Shown one piece after another: positions 25,552-33,291 of a stretch of 64,000 bases of DNA. The stretch's first letter is position 1. Each line of letters begins with the position of its first letter. The stretch spans positions 558,001-622,000 of the forward strand of contig NZ_JBHRTA010000038.1 in assembly GCF_042646065.1 (NCBI RefSeq), written 5' to 3'. The translations under genes and the position numbers were made by a program. Under the pieces are notes generated by a model. The model worked only from the letters and a program-made list of their open reading frames with translations. It searched no databases and was not told where the DNA came from. The stretch is from Parapedobacter deserti (GTDB lineage Bacteria > Bacteroidota > Bacteroidia > Sphingobacteriales > Sphingobacteriaceae).

Positions 25552-25803
25552 TTAGGCGATGGCATGCAGCTTACCGCCAATTAGATCGTACAGGTCGTTG
25601 AACGTGCGGATGTCGGTGAAGTCTTTACTTTCCAGCTTGATGCCGAAATTCGATTCAATGAGGACCACGAGATCTACATAGTCTAAGCTATCCAAATCGA
25701 GCGATGTTTTCAAATCAGCATCTGGCTGAATGACCTCATACTCCACTTCAAACTCTTCGATTAAAAACGTATTGGTAATATCGATGATCTCGTCCCTACT
25801 CAT
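25552..25803 (-). CDS. Acyl carrier protein, flexirubin cluster part 2
   Basis: An 83-residue acidic protein with the phosphopantetheine Ser39 in LDLDSLDYVDLVV, so it has the DSL motif of canonical ACPs. It differs clearly from the ACP at 2889-3143 (GLDSID). It sits between a ketosynthase gene (16 bp upstream) and the acyltransferase gene, so it probably carries the chain handed to the acyltransferase or to DarB. Start ATG at 25801-25803. Confidence 0.93.
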   Translation of the reverse strand: MSRDEIIDITNTFLIEEFEVEYEVIQPDADLKTSLDLDSLDYVDLVVLIESNFGIKLESKDFTDIRTFNDLYDLIGGKLHAIA

Positions 25804-25819
25804 GGCTAATGCTGCGCTG

Positions 25820-27037
25820 TTACAGTTTCCTTACAATTAATGCGGAGTTTGTTCCGCCGAATCCAAAAGAATTGGACAAAAATACATTAAAATTTTGGTT
25901 TATGGTATTTTTTACCAAACTCAGCCCCTTAGCGGATTCGTCGATTTCTTCGAGGTTTATATTGGGCGCGACGAAGCCATGCTGGGCCATGATGAGCGAA
26001 TAAACGACCTCACTAGTTCCCGCCATCCAGCATTCATGTCCTGTCATCGATTTCGTAGAACTGACATATGGGCCTGATCCGAACAGCCGGGATAATGCAC
26101 GGGCTTCGTTGGCATCACCCATGGGGGTTGATGTCGCATGGGCGTTGATGTATTCAATGTCATCGGGTGAAAGACCGGCCTGCTGCAACGCCATCTCCAT
26201 GGCCCGTACCGGGCCTTCTACGTTTGGCGTGGAGATGTGGTCGCCATTGGAAGAGAAGCCATAGCTCAACACTTCAGCAAGGATGGGGGCACACCTCCGT
26301 ACAGCGGATTCGTATTCTTCGAGGATGATCGTGGCCGCGCCCCCTCCGGGCACGAGACCATTCCGGCTTTTATCAAATGGACGGGAGGCTTTTGTGGGCT
26401 CACCCTCACGGTCGGAAAATACACCCAACCCATCGAAGCTGGCCATGGCATATTTATTGGTTTCCTGTGAGCCACCGCAAATGACACAGTCTTGCAACCC
26501 CTGCTTGATAAACAGGTAAGCCAAACCGATGGCGTGCGAGCCGCTCGCGCAGGCGGCGCTGATGGTCATGTTGATGCCGCGGATGCGGTGGATGGTAGAC
26601 AGGTTCATCGTCACGGATGAATTCATCGACTTGAAGATAGCGCCAGATCCCACCAGCATCGTATCTTTTTTCTGCCTGACAATATCAATGGATTCCATCA
26701 CCGCCTGTGATACGCTGTCATTGCCATAGATGAGCCCGACGATATGCTCGTCGAAGAACGCATCGTCGATGTTGGCGTTCCGGAGAGCTTCGCTTGTGGC
26801 GATGTAAGCATACTCGCTTTCCTCCCCCATACTGATGCGCTGCCTGCGTGAGAGCAGTTTCGTGAGGTCGGGCTTGGCTACGAATCCTGTCAGCGCCGAG
26901 CGATAGCCGAATGCCTTGCGCTCTTCTGAATACACGATGCCCGAACGGCCCTGATACAGGGAATCCCGTACTTCATCGAGATTTTGTCCCAACGACGAAT
27001 AAATTCCCATTCCGGTAACGACTACCCTGCGTTGCAT
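25820..27037 (-). CDS. Beta-ketoacyl-ACP synthase (FabB/FabF type), flexirubin cluster part 2
   Basis: A 405-residue condensing enzyme with a complete triad: Cys163 in SAACASGSHAI, His300 in NAHATSTPMGD and His334 in KSMTGHECWMAG. The Ala after HA (HATST) and the SMTGH loop resemble FabB/ApeR-like enzymes. The frame opens at 27112, but the ATG at 27035-27037 gives a canonical start (MQRRVVVTGMG) and shares one base with the FabG stop (TAATG). Being next to FabG, it is likely the main elongating enzyme of this half of the locus. Length and motifs are normal. Confidence 0.93.
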   Translation of the reverse strand: MQRRVVVTGMGIYSSLGQNLDEVRDSLYQGRSGIVYSEERKAFGYRSALTGFVAKPDLTKLLSRRQRISMGEESEYAYIATSEALRNANIDDAFFDEHIVGLIYGNDSVSQAVMESIDIVRQKKDTMLVGSGAIFKSMNSSVTMNLSTIHRIRGINMTISAACASGSHAIGLAYLFIKQGLQDCVICGGSQETNKYAMASFDGLGVFSDREGEPTKASRPFDKSRNGLVPGGGAATIILEEYESAVRRCAPILAEVLSYGFSSNGDHISTPNVEGPVRAMEMALQQAGLSPDDIEYINAHATSTPMGDANEARALSRLFGSGPYVSSTKSMTGHECWMAGTSEVVYSLIMAQHGFVAPNINLEEIDESAKGLSLVKNTINQNFNVFLSNSFGFGGTNSALIVRKL

Positions 27038-27777
27038 TACGAATAAATCCCTCCGTTGATGTTGATAACCTCCCCTGTAATATAAGCTGCTTTTTTTGAT
27101 GCCAGAAAACACACCAGGTCAGCTACTTCTTCGGCTTTCCCAAAACGGTTTACAGGTATGATTTTGCTCAGTTCTTTTTCGTCCAATGCGCTGGTCATAT
27201 CGGTCTCGATGAAACCGGGAGCTACGGCGTTGACCGTCACCTTTCGCTTGGCCACTTCCTGGGCGAGCGCTTTCGTAGCACCGATCAGGCCCGCTTTAGC
27301 TGCCGAGTAGTTGGTCTGTCCGGCTGTTCCCTTCATGCCAGACACCGATGCTACGTTGATGATTCGCCCGTAGCGTTGGCGGATCAGGTCCTCGATCAAA
27401 AACTTGGTGACGTGGTAAAAGCCGTTAAGGCTGGTATGGAGTACGTTGCCCCAGTCGTCGGCTTCCATCCACATAAACAGGCCGTCGCGTGTGACCCCGG
27501 CGTTATTGACGATCACCTCTATGACCGCGCCGGGATGCTGTTCCTTCCACAGTGTCAGTTGGGCGTAGGTTTCGGTCCGGTTGCTTACATCAAACGGTAT
27601 CAATTCGGCTTCCCCTCCCTGGGCTACGATTAAAGCTTTGGTCTCCTCGGCAGCATCGGCGTTTGACTGGTAGTTGATGAGGACCGGATAGTTGAGTTCG
27701 GCAGCTAACTTAATGCATATCGCGCGTCCAATGCCACGAGATCCTCCGGTCACCAATGCATACTTCTTTGCCTCCAT
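27037..27777 (-). CDS. fabG: 3-oxoacyl-ACP reductase (FabG-like, ApeQ role)
   Basis: A 246-residue SDR. The NADP-binding glycine motif TGGSRGIGRAI is at residues 10-20, NNAG at 91-94, and the catalytic Ser144, Tyr157 and Lys161 (NYSAAKAG) are all present, with the C-terminal INGGIYS. It reduces 3-oxoacyl-ACP to 3-hydroxyacyl-ACP, the substrate of the hot-dog dehydratases. Its ATG shares one base with the ammonia-lyase stop and its stop shares one base with the ketosynthase start, so the three genes are tightly coupled. The housekeeping fabG would be expected elsewhere in the genome. Confidence 0.94.
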   Translation of the reverse strand: MEAKKYALVTGGSRGIGRAICIKLAAELNYPVLINYQSNADAAEETKALIVAQGGEAELIPFDVSNRTETYAQLTLWKEQHPGAVIEVIVNNAGVTRDGLFMWMEADDWGNVLHTSLNGFYHVTKFLIEDLIRQRYGRIINVASVSGMKGTAGQTNYSAAKAGLIGATKALAQEVAKRKVTVNAVAPGFIETDMTSALDEKELSKIIPVNRFGKAEEVADLVCFLASKKAAYITGEVININGGIYS

Positions 27778-29318
27778 CAGTTCGTTCGTTCAAATGGTTC
27801 CACATTTTTTACATGGTCCTTGATCGCTATTAGATAAGGCGATAACACGATATCCTGTTCAAAGATAGGAACAATTGACCGTATCTCTCGATAGACCATT
27901 TTACTTCTTGAAGAAAGATCAGCTGCGCAATCCAACGCGTCTATCGCCTGTACGAGGGTGAGCAGTTGGATGGCCAGGACTTCATACGCATTGTCGATGA
28001 CTTTCTTGGTAAGCCAGGCCGCGTTGGCACCCATGCTTACAATGTCTTGGTTGTCTTTGTTATTGGGAATACTGTGGGTATAGATCGGTGTGGCCAGCGT
28101 CTGGTTTTCCGCCGTGGTGGAGGTAGCGGTAAACTGTGCACCCTGCATGCCGAAATTAAGTCCAAGTTTGCCCAGGTTGACGAAAGAAGGCAGTATTTCG
28201 TTCAGCGATGAGTTGAGCAAATAATTCAGCTGCCGTTCAATCAGCATGGTCAGCTTGGCGATGGCAATACGCAGCTTATCCATTTCGAACGCAATGTAGT
28301 CGCCGTGGAAATTGCCCCCATGGTATACGTTTTCCGAAGCTACGTCTATAATCGGATTGTCATTTGCGGAATTGACTTCCTCAATCAGTGTGGCAGCGCA
28401 GTGTTGAAGCGCATCCCATATCGGCCCCAGTATCTGGGGGACACAACGGATGGAGTAGTATTCTTGCAGCTTGTCTTTGAATATGCTTTCTTCTACCTTC
28501 CGGCTGTACAGGTGTTCGTGCCGTTTGCGGATCAGCTTGCTGTCGGCAATAATCTCCCGCATATGCGCCGCCACCTGCCGTTGCCCGGCGTGTTGTTTGG
28601 CGCCGTTGAGGATTTCGGAAAGGTGATCGTCATAAGCCCTCACCAGCTCATTCATTAATGCTGAGCATCCGATCGACCAATTCAGCAGGCGTTGGCCATA
28701 GATGGCATTGACAATGCCGATACCCGTCATGACCGATGTGCCGTTGATGAGTGCCAGGCCCTCGCGTATGTGTACCTGCAGCGGCTGCAGCCCCTCTTTG
28801 GCAAGCGCTTCGGCGGCGGGCATTTGCTTGCCCCGATAGATGACGTTGCCCTCACCGATCATGTTCAATGCCAGATGGGCCAGCTGTACCAGATCGCCGC
28901 TGGCACCTACCCCTCCATGTTGATGGATGATCGGCAAAATATCGCGGTTCAACATAGCCACCATCAACTCCACGGCATTAGGGTGTATCCCCGAATAGCC
29001 CAGTGACAACGTATGCAAGCGGGCCAGCAATGCCGATTTTGCGTAGACCGGATCCAGGACATCGCCCATACCCGTGGCATGGCTGCGGATGAGATTGTAT
29101 TGCAGCTGGACCTGATCGGCTTCATCGATTCGGTATTGGGCCATCGGGCCAAAACCGGTATTTACGCCGTAGATCACTTTATCTTTGGCGAAATGTTTGA
29201 GAAAGTTGTGGCTTTGGCTTATCCTTTCCGATACGCTATCGGGCAGATCGATCTTTCGGCCCTCGAAGAGCACAGTATAAAAGTCAGCGAGCGTGATCGG
29301 ATTAGTCAGTTTTGTCAT
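27777..29318 (-). CDS. Tyrosine ammonia-lyase (aromatic amino acid lyase), flexirubin starter supply
   Basis: A 513-residue enzyme of the histidine/phenylalanine/tyrosine lyase family. The MIO cofactor triad Ala139-Ser140-Gly141 is in GGVGASGDLVQLAH, and the catalytic Tyr50 is in VIYGVNTGFGPMAQ. The specificity loop reads NLIRSHATG (Ser79-His80). This loop and many other segments resemble, from memory, the characterised tyrosine ammonia-lyase of the Flavobacterium johnsoniae flexirubin cluster. It would convert L-tyrosine to 4-coumarate and ammonia, supplying the aryl starter. It is the first gene of the operon, with a TAAGTTTG promoter element just upstream. Histidine lyase activity is unlikely given the context. 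Confidence 0.93.
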   Translation of the reverse strand: MTKLTNPITLADFYTVLFEGRKIDLPDSVSERISQSHNFLKHFAKDKVIYGVNTGFGPMAQYRIDEADQVQLQYNLIRSHATGMGDVLDPVYAKSALLARLHTLSLGYSGIHPNAVELMVAMLNRDILPIIHQHGGVGASGDLVQLAHLALNMIGEGNVIYRGKQMPAAEALAKEGLQPLQVHIREGLALINGTSVMTGIGIVNAIYGQRLLNWSIGCSALMNELVRAYDDHLSEILNGAKQHAGQRQVAAHMREIIADSKLIRKRHEHLYSRKVEESIFKDKLQEYYSIRCVPQILGPIWDALQHCAATLIEEVNSANDNPIIDVASENVYHGGNFHGDYIAFEMDKLRIAIAKLTMLIERQLNYLLNSSLNEILPSFVNLGKLGLNFGMQGAQFTATSTTAENQTLATPIYTHSIPNNKDNQDIVSMGANAAWLTKKVIDNAYEVLAIQLLTLVQAIDALDCAADLSSRSKMVYREIRSIVPIFEQDIVLSPYLIAIKDHVKNVEPFERTN

Positions 29319-29344
29319 TTAGTCACACGAGATCAAAGCGGTTG

Positions 29345-29375
29345 CAAACTTAGGTAAATTGGTGCTGATATACAA
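29345..29375 (-). promoter_or_regulatory. Bacteroidota-type promoter of the tyrosine ammonia-lyase operon
   Basis: On the minus strand the -7 element TAAGTTTG (29345-29352) fits TAnnTTTG exactly. A TTG (29373-29375) lies 20 bases further upstream as the -33 element. The ATG of the lyase is 27 bases downstream of the -7 box, giving a short leader. The same -7 octamer and 20-base spacing recur in front of the halogenase gene. Confidence 0.7.
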
Positions 29376-29565
29376 CTGAAAAGGAAGTTCGTAGCAATGC
29401 GTGCCTTTCGGATATCTGTGCAGATGCAAGGAAAATTAATTTCATTGTAAGACAATAAGATTCCTGGAAAATTTGTCTTGAAAACTCGCCATAGTATATT
29501 TCCGAAGTCACCGAAGCCTTTTTAGAATGACCGCGGTCGTTTTTGGCCTTTTTTTAACAAAAGAA

Positions 29566-29591
29566 GCCGCCCCGGCATATGCCGGGGCGGC
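29566..29591 (-). terminator. Rho-independent terminator of the HU-like gene
   Basis: A perfect 26-base palindrome (13-base arms, very GC-rich) begins 25 bases after the stop codon of the HU-like gene. In the minus-strand direction it is followed by TTCTTTTGTT, a U-rich tract. It separates that gene from the ammonia-lyase operon promoter. Confidence 0.85.
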
Positions 29592-29616
29592 TCGATAACT
29601 GTCGATCATCCTGTGG

Positions 29617-29997
29617 TTACCGGATTTTCTCTAAAGTTAAATTGTTCGTGGCGGCCCACACGTGCCTGCCGGGATGGAAGAGCAGCCGGGCCCGCAGGAA
29701 GTTCGCGGTCGATACTTCTTCTTCGGTGTCGCTGCCAGTGCTGTTACTGCCCAGCCTGAACGAACCCAGGTTGCCGAGGCGGACGAAGTAGCCGCGCGAT
29801 ATGTTGCGGGGGGCTTCGCGCACCAGGATCTGCAGCACTGCATACACGTCTGACGCAGTGAGCGACGAGGTGTGTGCGATGTCGTCGGCCAGATCCTCCA
29901 GGGTGATCTCTCCGGTATGCACCGGACGGGGATAAAATTTCCTCGGCGCTGTCGGATCCCCCGGCTTGCCGATTTCCACAACATTATACCTAACCAT
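29617..29997 (-). CDS. HU/IHF-like DNA-binding protein, Bacteroidota type
   Basis: A 126-residue basic protein of the HU-HIG type found in Bacteroidota. Features are an N-terminal strand VRYNVVEIGKPGDP, a helical dimer region (TLEDLADDIAHTSSLTASDVYAVLQILVREAP), then the beta-arm-like YFVRLGNLGSFRLGSNS. It probably binds DNA without strong sequence preference and shapes the nucleoid. It has its own terminator, and I saw no clear TAnnTTTG box upstream of it. It stands alone between two divergent halves of flexirubin part 2, and no pathway role is evident; a regulatory role on the flanking promoters is possible but unsupported. Confidence 0.9.
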   Translation of the reverse strand: MVRYNVVEIGKPGDPTAPRKFYPRPVHTGEITLEDLADDIAHTSSLTASDVYAVLQILVREAPRNISRGYFVRLGNLGSFRLGSNSTGSDTEEEVSTANFLRARLLFHPGRHVWAATNNLTLEKIR

Positions 29998-30307
29998 TGT
30001 TAAAAAAATTAAAAGTTAAAAAACGAAAATTACTCCGCGCCGACGGGCGGTACCTTACCCGTTGACAAGAACAAAGTTCGGTGGGATGGCAAGAAGTGCT
30101 GTCGGACTTGGCGGCTTTGTCGGAATCGACGGTTTTCTCGCTTTTTCCGGGCTGAAAAGGCACCAGAAAAGGATCTTGAACGGCACATGAAGCGGGAAAT
30201 CTGGGTGGCAAGGGATTTTTTGGTCGCTTCAAGCGGTGGGCAGAATAGGCTTGTTTTTATAGGCAAGTTTATCTAAGTTTGGCCCGTCCATATCCCATTA
30301 AATAATA
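29998..30307. other. Intergenic region, divergent HU-like gene and halogenase operon
   Basis: This stretch has no convincing gene. The left end (30000-30030) is an A/T-rich leader for the HU-like gene. The right end holds the promoter for the plus-strand operon. Short frames of 78-80 codons on the minus strand are rich in Ser, Arg and Phe and look random. Confidence 0.6.
30250..30281 (+). promoter_or_regulatory. Bacteroidota-type promoter of the halogenase operon
   Basis: The -7 element TAAGTTTG at 30274-30281 fits TAnnTTTG. A CTTG at 30250-30253 lies 20 bases upstream as the -33 element. The ATG is 27 bases downstream of the -7 box. The -7 octamer, spacing and leader length equal those of the ammonia-lyase promoter on the other strand, suggesting matched expression of both arms. 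Confidence 0.7.
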
Positions 30308-31543
30308 ATGATTTTAGAGCATGTCGATGTCTTAGTGATCGGAGCGGGACCGTCAGGGGCTGTAGCCGCTTCCATCCTGCACCAAAACGGGGTTAAACTC
30401 AAGGTGGTGGAACAAGCGCATTTTCCGCGTTTCGTCATCGGAGAAAGCCTGATTCCGCGTTGCATGGACCATTTTGACGAGGCGGGCTTTGTCGAAGAGG
30501 TAGCGGCCAAAGGGTTTGAAAAGAAATTCGGAGCACGTTTTCTTCGTGGGGATGACGTGTGCTGGTTTGATTTCAGCCAGAAATTCTCCGAGGGTTGGGA
30601 CTGGACCTGGCAGCTACCCAGGGCTGAGTTTGATAAAACACTGACCGATATTTTGCAGCGTAGAGGCGTCGATATCGCGTTTGGCACCACGGTTGAGCAG
30701 GTGGTATTCAATGGTACGGATTCATTGACTACCGTGCATGACGATCGGGGCAACCGCCGGGAAATACATGCCCGCTTTGTGATCGATTGCAGCGGTTACG
30801 GCCGTGTACTGCCGAGGTTGCTGAACCTCGATGCGCCTTCTTCATTTCCACCGATGGCGGCCACGTTCGTTCACGTAACCGATAAGCGGCGTCCCCAGGG
30901 TGGCGAGGGAACGCTGATTACTTTTGACGTGCTTGACCAAAAGGTATGGTTTTGGGTCATCCCGTTTTCCGATGGCCGGTCCTCCCTGGGTTTGGTTTGC
31001 CCCAAGGAACACCTTGAGATGATTGATCAGGGTAGTCCTGCGGCGACTTTTCAGCATATCATCCAGCAGTCAGACTACTACCGCCAGCGATTTGATGGCT
31101 TGGAATTTCTGTTTGAACCCAAGCAGGTTGTCTCTTACGCCAAGGCGGTCAAAAAACTGTATGGCGACGGCTTTGCACTTACCGGCAACAGCGCCGAGTT
31201 CTTGGATCCTGTATTTTCGTCTGGGGTTTGTTTTGCCACCGAGTCCGGTGCTTTGGCTGCTAAATTGGCCGTTAAGCAGCTGAACGGCTTGAAGGTGGAT
31301 TGGGAACACGAGTACGAAGAACATATGCTGTGGGGCGTGGATGTATTCCGGTCTTATATACGAGACTGGTATTCGGGGGATCTTCAGAAATTTTTCTTTC
31401 ATAAAAAGGTCAACGAAGACGTAAAACGCAAGGTTTGTTCGGTATTGGCCGGGTATGTATGGGATAAGGAAAATCCCTTCGTAAAAAAGCATGACCGTGC
31501 TGTGAGGGCAGTGACGCATTTATTGCCTGAAGACAGTTGTTAA
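30308..31543 (+). CDS. Flavin-dependent halogenase or related FAD monooxygenase
   Basis: A 411-residue flavoprotein. The FAD motif GAGPSG is at residues 12-17, and FPRFVIGESLIPR (39-51) is the second binding block. The halogenase signature WxWxIP is present as WFWVIP at 214-219. Lys72/Lys73 in GFEKKFGARF lie where the catalytic Lys of carrier-type halogenases (CmlS/PltA group) is found. Together these favour chlorination of a phenolic ring over simple hydroxylation; chlorinated flexirubins are known from some Bacteroidota. Similar genes annotated as FAD-dependent oxidoreductases occur in flexirubin clusters with unproven roles, so the exact reaction remains open. First gene of a plus-strand operon with its own promoter. 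Confidence 0.85.
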   Translation: MILEHVDVLVIGAGPSGAVAASILHQNGVKLKVVEQAHFPRFVIGESLIPRCMDHFDEAGFVEEVAAKGFEKKFGARFLRGDDVCWFDFSQKFSEGWDWTWQLPRAEFDKTLTDILQRRGVDIAFGTTVEQVVFNGTDSLTTVHDDRGNRREIHARFVIDCSGYGRVLPRLLNLDAPSSFPPMAATFVHVTDKRRPQGGEGTLITFDVLDQKVWFWVIPFSDGRSSLGLVCPKEHLEMIDQGSPAATFQHIIQQSDYYRQRFDGLEFLFEPKQVVSYAKAVKKLYGDGFALTGNSAEFLDPVFSSGVCFATESGALAAKLAVKQLNGLKVDWEHEYEEHMLWGVDVFRSYIRDWYSGDLQKFFFHKKVNEDVKRKVCSVLAGYVWDKENPFVKKHDRAVRAVTHLLPEDSC

Positions 31544-31550
31544 GCCAAGC

Positions 31551-33227
31551 ATGGCCACATCATTTCCATACCGATTTTGCTTGCGCTTTATCGGCTGGTC
31601 CGTAGCGCTATCGGTGACTTCGTGCGCGGGGGTAAAGCACCATCCTTCCGTAGCACCGTATAACGACCAGGTAGGCGAACGGGACGAGCCATCTGCTGAT
31701 TACTATGTGATGCCATATGGTAAACTTCGCAAAAATGACCTAGGGTTATGGGAGCTCTATGTGGAGGGTGATGCGTTGCAGCGGGGGCTGACCAATGGCT
31801 TGCTGACCAAAGAGCTGCTTTTTAAGCAGGAAAGCGCGTTTGTCTCCCAAATCAGGGAATTTGTGCCTTCACCTTTCCGCCAGTGGCTGTTGCGCGGGTT
31901 TCTGAATTTTTTCAACCGGCGGTTGGCGGACCATGTGCCCACTGAGTATCAAGCCGAAATATATGGCCTGTCGCAGGCAGCGTCAGCTACATTCAACTTC
32001 GTTGCGCCCCCTTATCCCCGGTTGCTTTATTACCATGGAGCCCATGACATCGGGCATGCGTTGCAGGATTTGGCACTGGTGGGCTGCACATCGTTTGCGG
32101 CATGGGGTAGTCATACGGCCGATGGCAAGCTGTTGATCGGCCGCAACTTTGATTTTTATGCCGGCGATGCGTTTGCCCGGGAAAAGATTGTCGCGTTCAT
32201 CAATCCGGACGAAGGGTATAAGCATGCTATGGTCACCTGGGCGGGTATGGTAGGGGCGGTCTCTGGAATGAATGAGAAAGGGCTTACCGTCACGATCAAT
32301 GCGGGGAAATCGAACATGCCTTATCAAGCCAAGACACCGGTAGCCCTGCTCACGCGGGAAATCCTCCAGTATGCTGCTACAATTGATGAGGCGATTCGCT
32401 TGGCTGAGCGGCGGGAGGTTTTCGTATCGGAGGCGATCATGGTTGGGAGCGCTATTGACAGTAAGGCAGTGCTGATTGAGGTGTCGCCAAAGAAATTTGG
32501 AGTTTACGAAGTGAAAAACAGCAGCAACGCGTTGGTCTGCGCCAACCATTTCCAAAGCGAGCCCTATCGATCGGACAAAAAGAACCTGCGGCAGGTTGCC
32601 GAAAGCCACTCGCAATACCGATTTGACCGTATGCAGGAATTGCTGGACTCCACACCGAGGCTCAACCCTTCGTCTGCGGCGCAGATACTCCGTAACCGGG
32701 AGGGAATCGGCGGAAAACAGCTGGGCTATGGCAATGAAAAAGCCATAAATCAGCTGCTGGCCCATCACGCAGTGATCTTTCAGCCGGAAGACCGGTTGCT
32801 TTGGGTGTCTACTGCTCCGTATCAGCTGGGCGCTTTTGTCGCATACGATCTGAATACTGTTTTTTCGCGGATGGATACGCTTTCTGCGGATGGGGTGGTG
32901 GACGAAACCCGGCTCCGCATTCCAGCGGATACCTTCCGCTACTCAGCGGCGTTCAGTGACTACGAGGCTTACCGGCGTCAGAAGCGCGTGCTGGAAAAAG
33001 CCGTCGCCGCAGGCACGCCGCTGGATACCGAAGTGTTGCGGTCTTTCGAGCAGCTAAATCCGGCATTCTGGAAAACCGGCTATCTGCTTGGTGAATATTA
33101 CCTGCGGCAAGGGCAATACTCCGAAGCGCTTCGTTATTACCGGATGGCGGCAGATAACGAGGTGACCACCCTGCCGGATCGGCAAATGATTCAAAAACGC
33201 ATTAAAAAAGTTGAACGGAAGCTTTAG
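31551..33227 (+). CDS. NTN-hydrolase lipoprotein, C45/choloylglycine-hydrolase-like acyltransferase
   Basis: A 558-residue secreted protein. The signal peptide ends VTSC with Cys25 as the lipidation site. An N-terminal helical region leads to the Ntn nucleophile candidate Cys179 in LVGCTSFAAWG, followed by LLIGRNFDFY, GMNEKGLTVTINAG and ANHF, the block order of the AAT/C45 and choloylglycine hydrolase family. The last 110 residues add a TPR-like helical extension (AFWKTGYLLGEYYLRQGQYSEALRYYRM). Family members form or cut amide or ester bonds between acyl groups and small molecules. It lies 7 bp after the flavoenzyme in the pigment locus, so outer-envelope esterification or release of flexirubin is an attractive inference. 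Confidence 0.85.
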   Translation: MATSFPYRFCLRFIGWSVALSVTSCAGVKHHPSVAPYNDQVGERDEPSADYYVMPYGKLRKNDLGLWELYVEGDALQRGLTNGLLTKELLFKQESAFVSQIREFVPSPFRQWLLRGFLNFFNRRLADHVPTEYQAEIYGLSQAASATFNFVAPPYPRLLYYHGAHDIGHALQDLALVGCTSFAAWGSHTADGKLLIGRNFDFYAGDAFAREKIVAFINPDEGYKHAMVTWAGMVGAVSGMNEKGLTVTINAGKSNMPYQAKTPVALLTREILQYAATIDEAIRLAERREVFVSEAIMVGSAIDSKAVLIEVSPKKFGVYEVKNSSNALVCANHFQSEPYRSDKKNLRQVAESHSQYRFDRMQELLDSTPRLNPSSAAQILRNREGIGGKQLGYGNEKAINQLLAHHAVIFQPEDRLLWVSTAPYQLGAFVAYDLNTVFSRMDTLSADGVVDETRLRIPADTFRYSAAFSDYEAYRRQKRVLEKAVAAGTPLDTEVLRSFEQLNPAFWKTGYLLGEYYLRQGQYSEALRYYRMAADNEVTTLPDRQMIQKRIKKVERKL

Positions 33228-33291
33228 GCAGTGCGCAGTCGCAGCGCAGGATACATGGTACCGACTTAAGTCTAAAATGACAAGATAAGCA

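Noticed and set aside
25903..25917. TGGTA-TTTTT-TACCA, similar to the palindrome at 7385-7406
   Set aside because: It is inside the 3' part of a ketosynthase gene, has only 5-base arms and a different centre; probably chance from Asn/Lys/Phe codons.
29998..30270. Short minus-strand frames of about 80 codons in the HU/halogenase gap
   Set aside because: Amino-acid composition is Ser/Arg/Phe-rich and irregular, and they overlap the promoter region.
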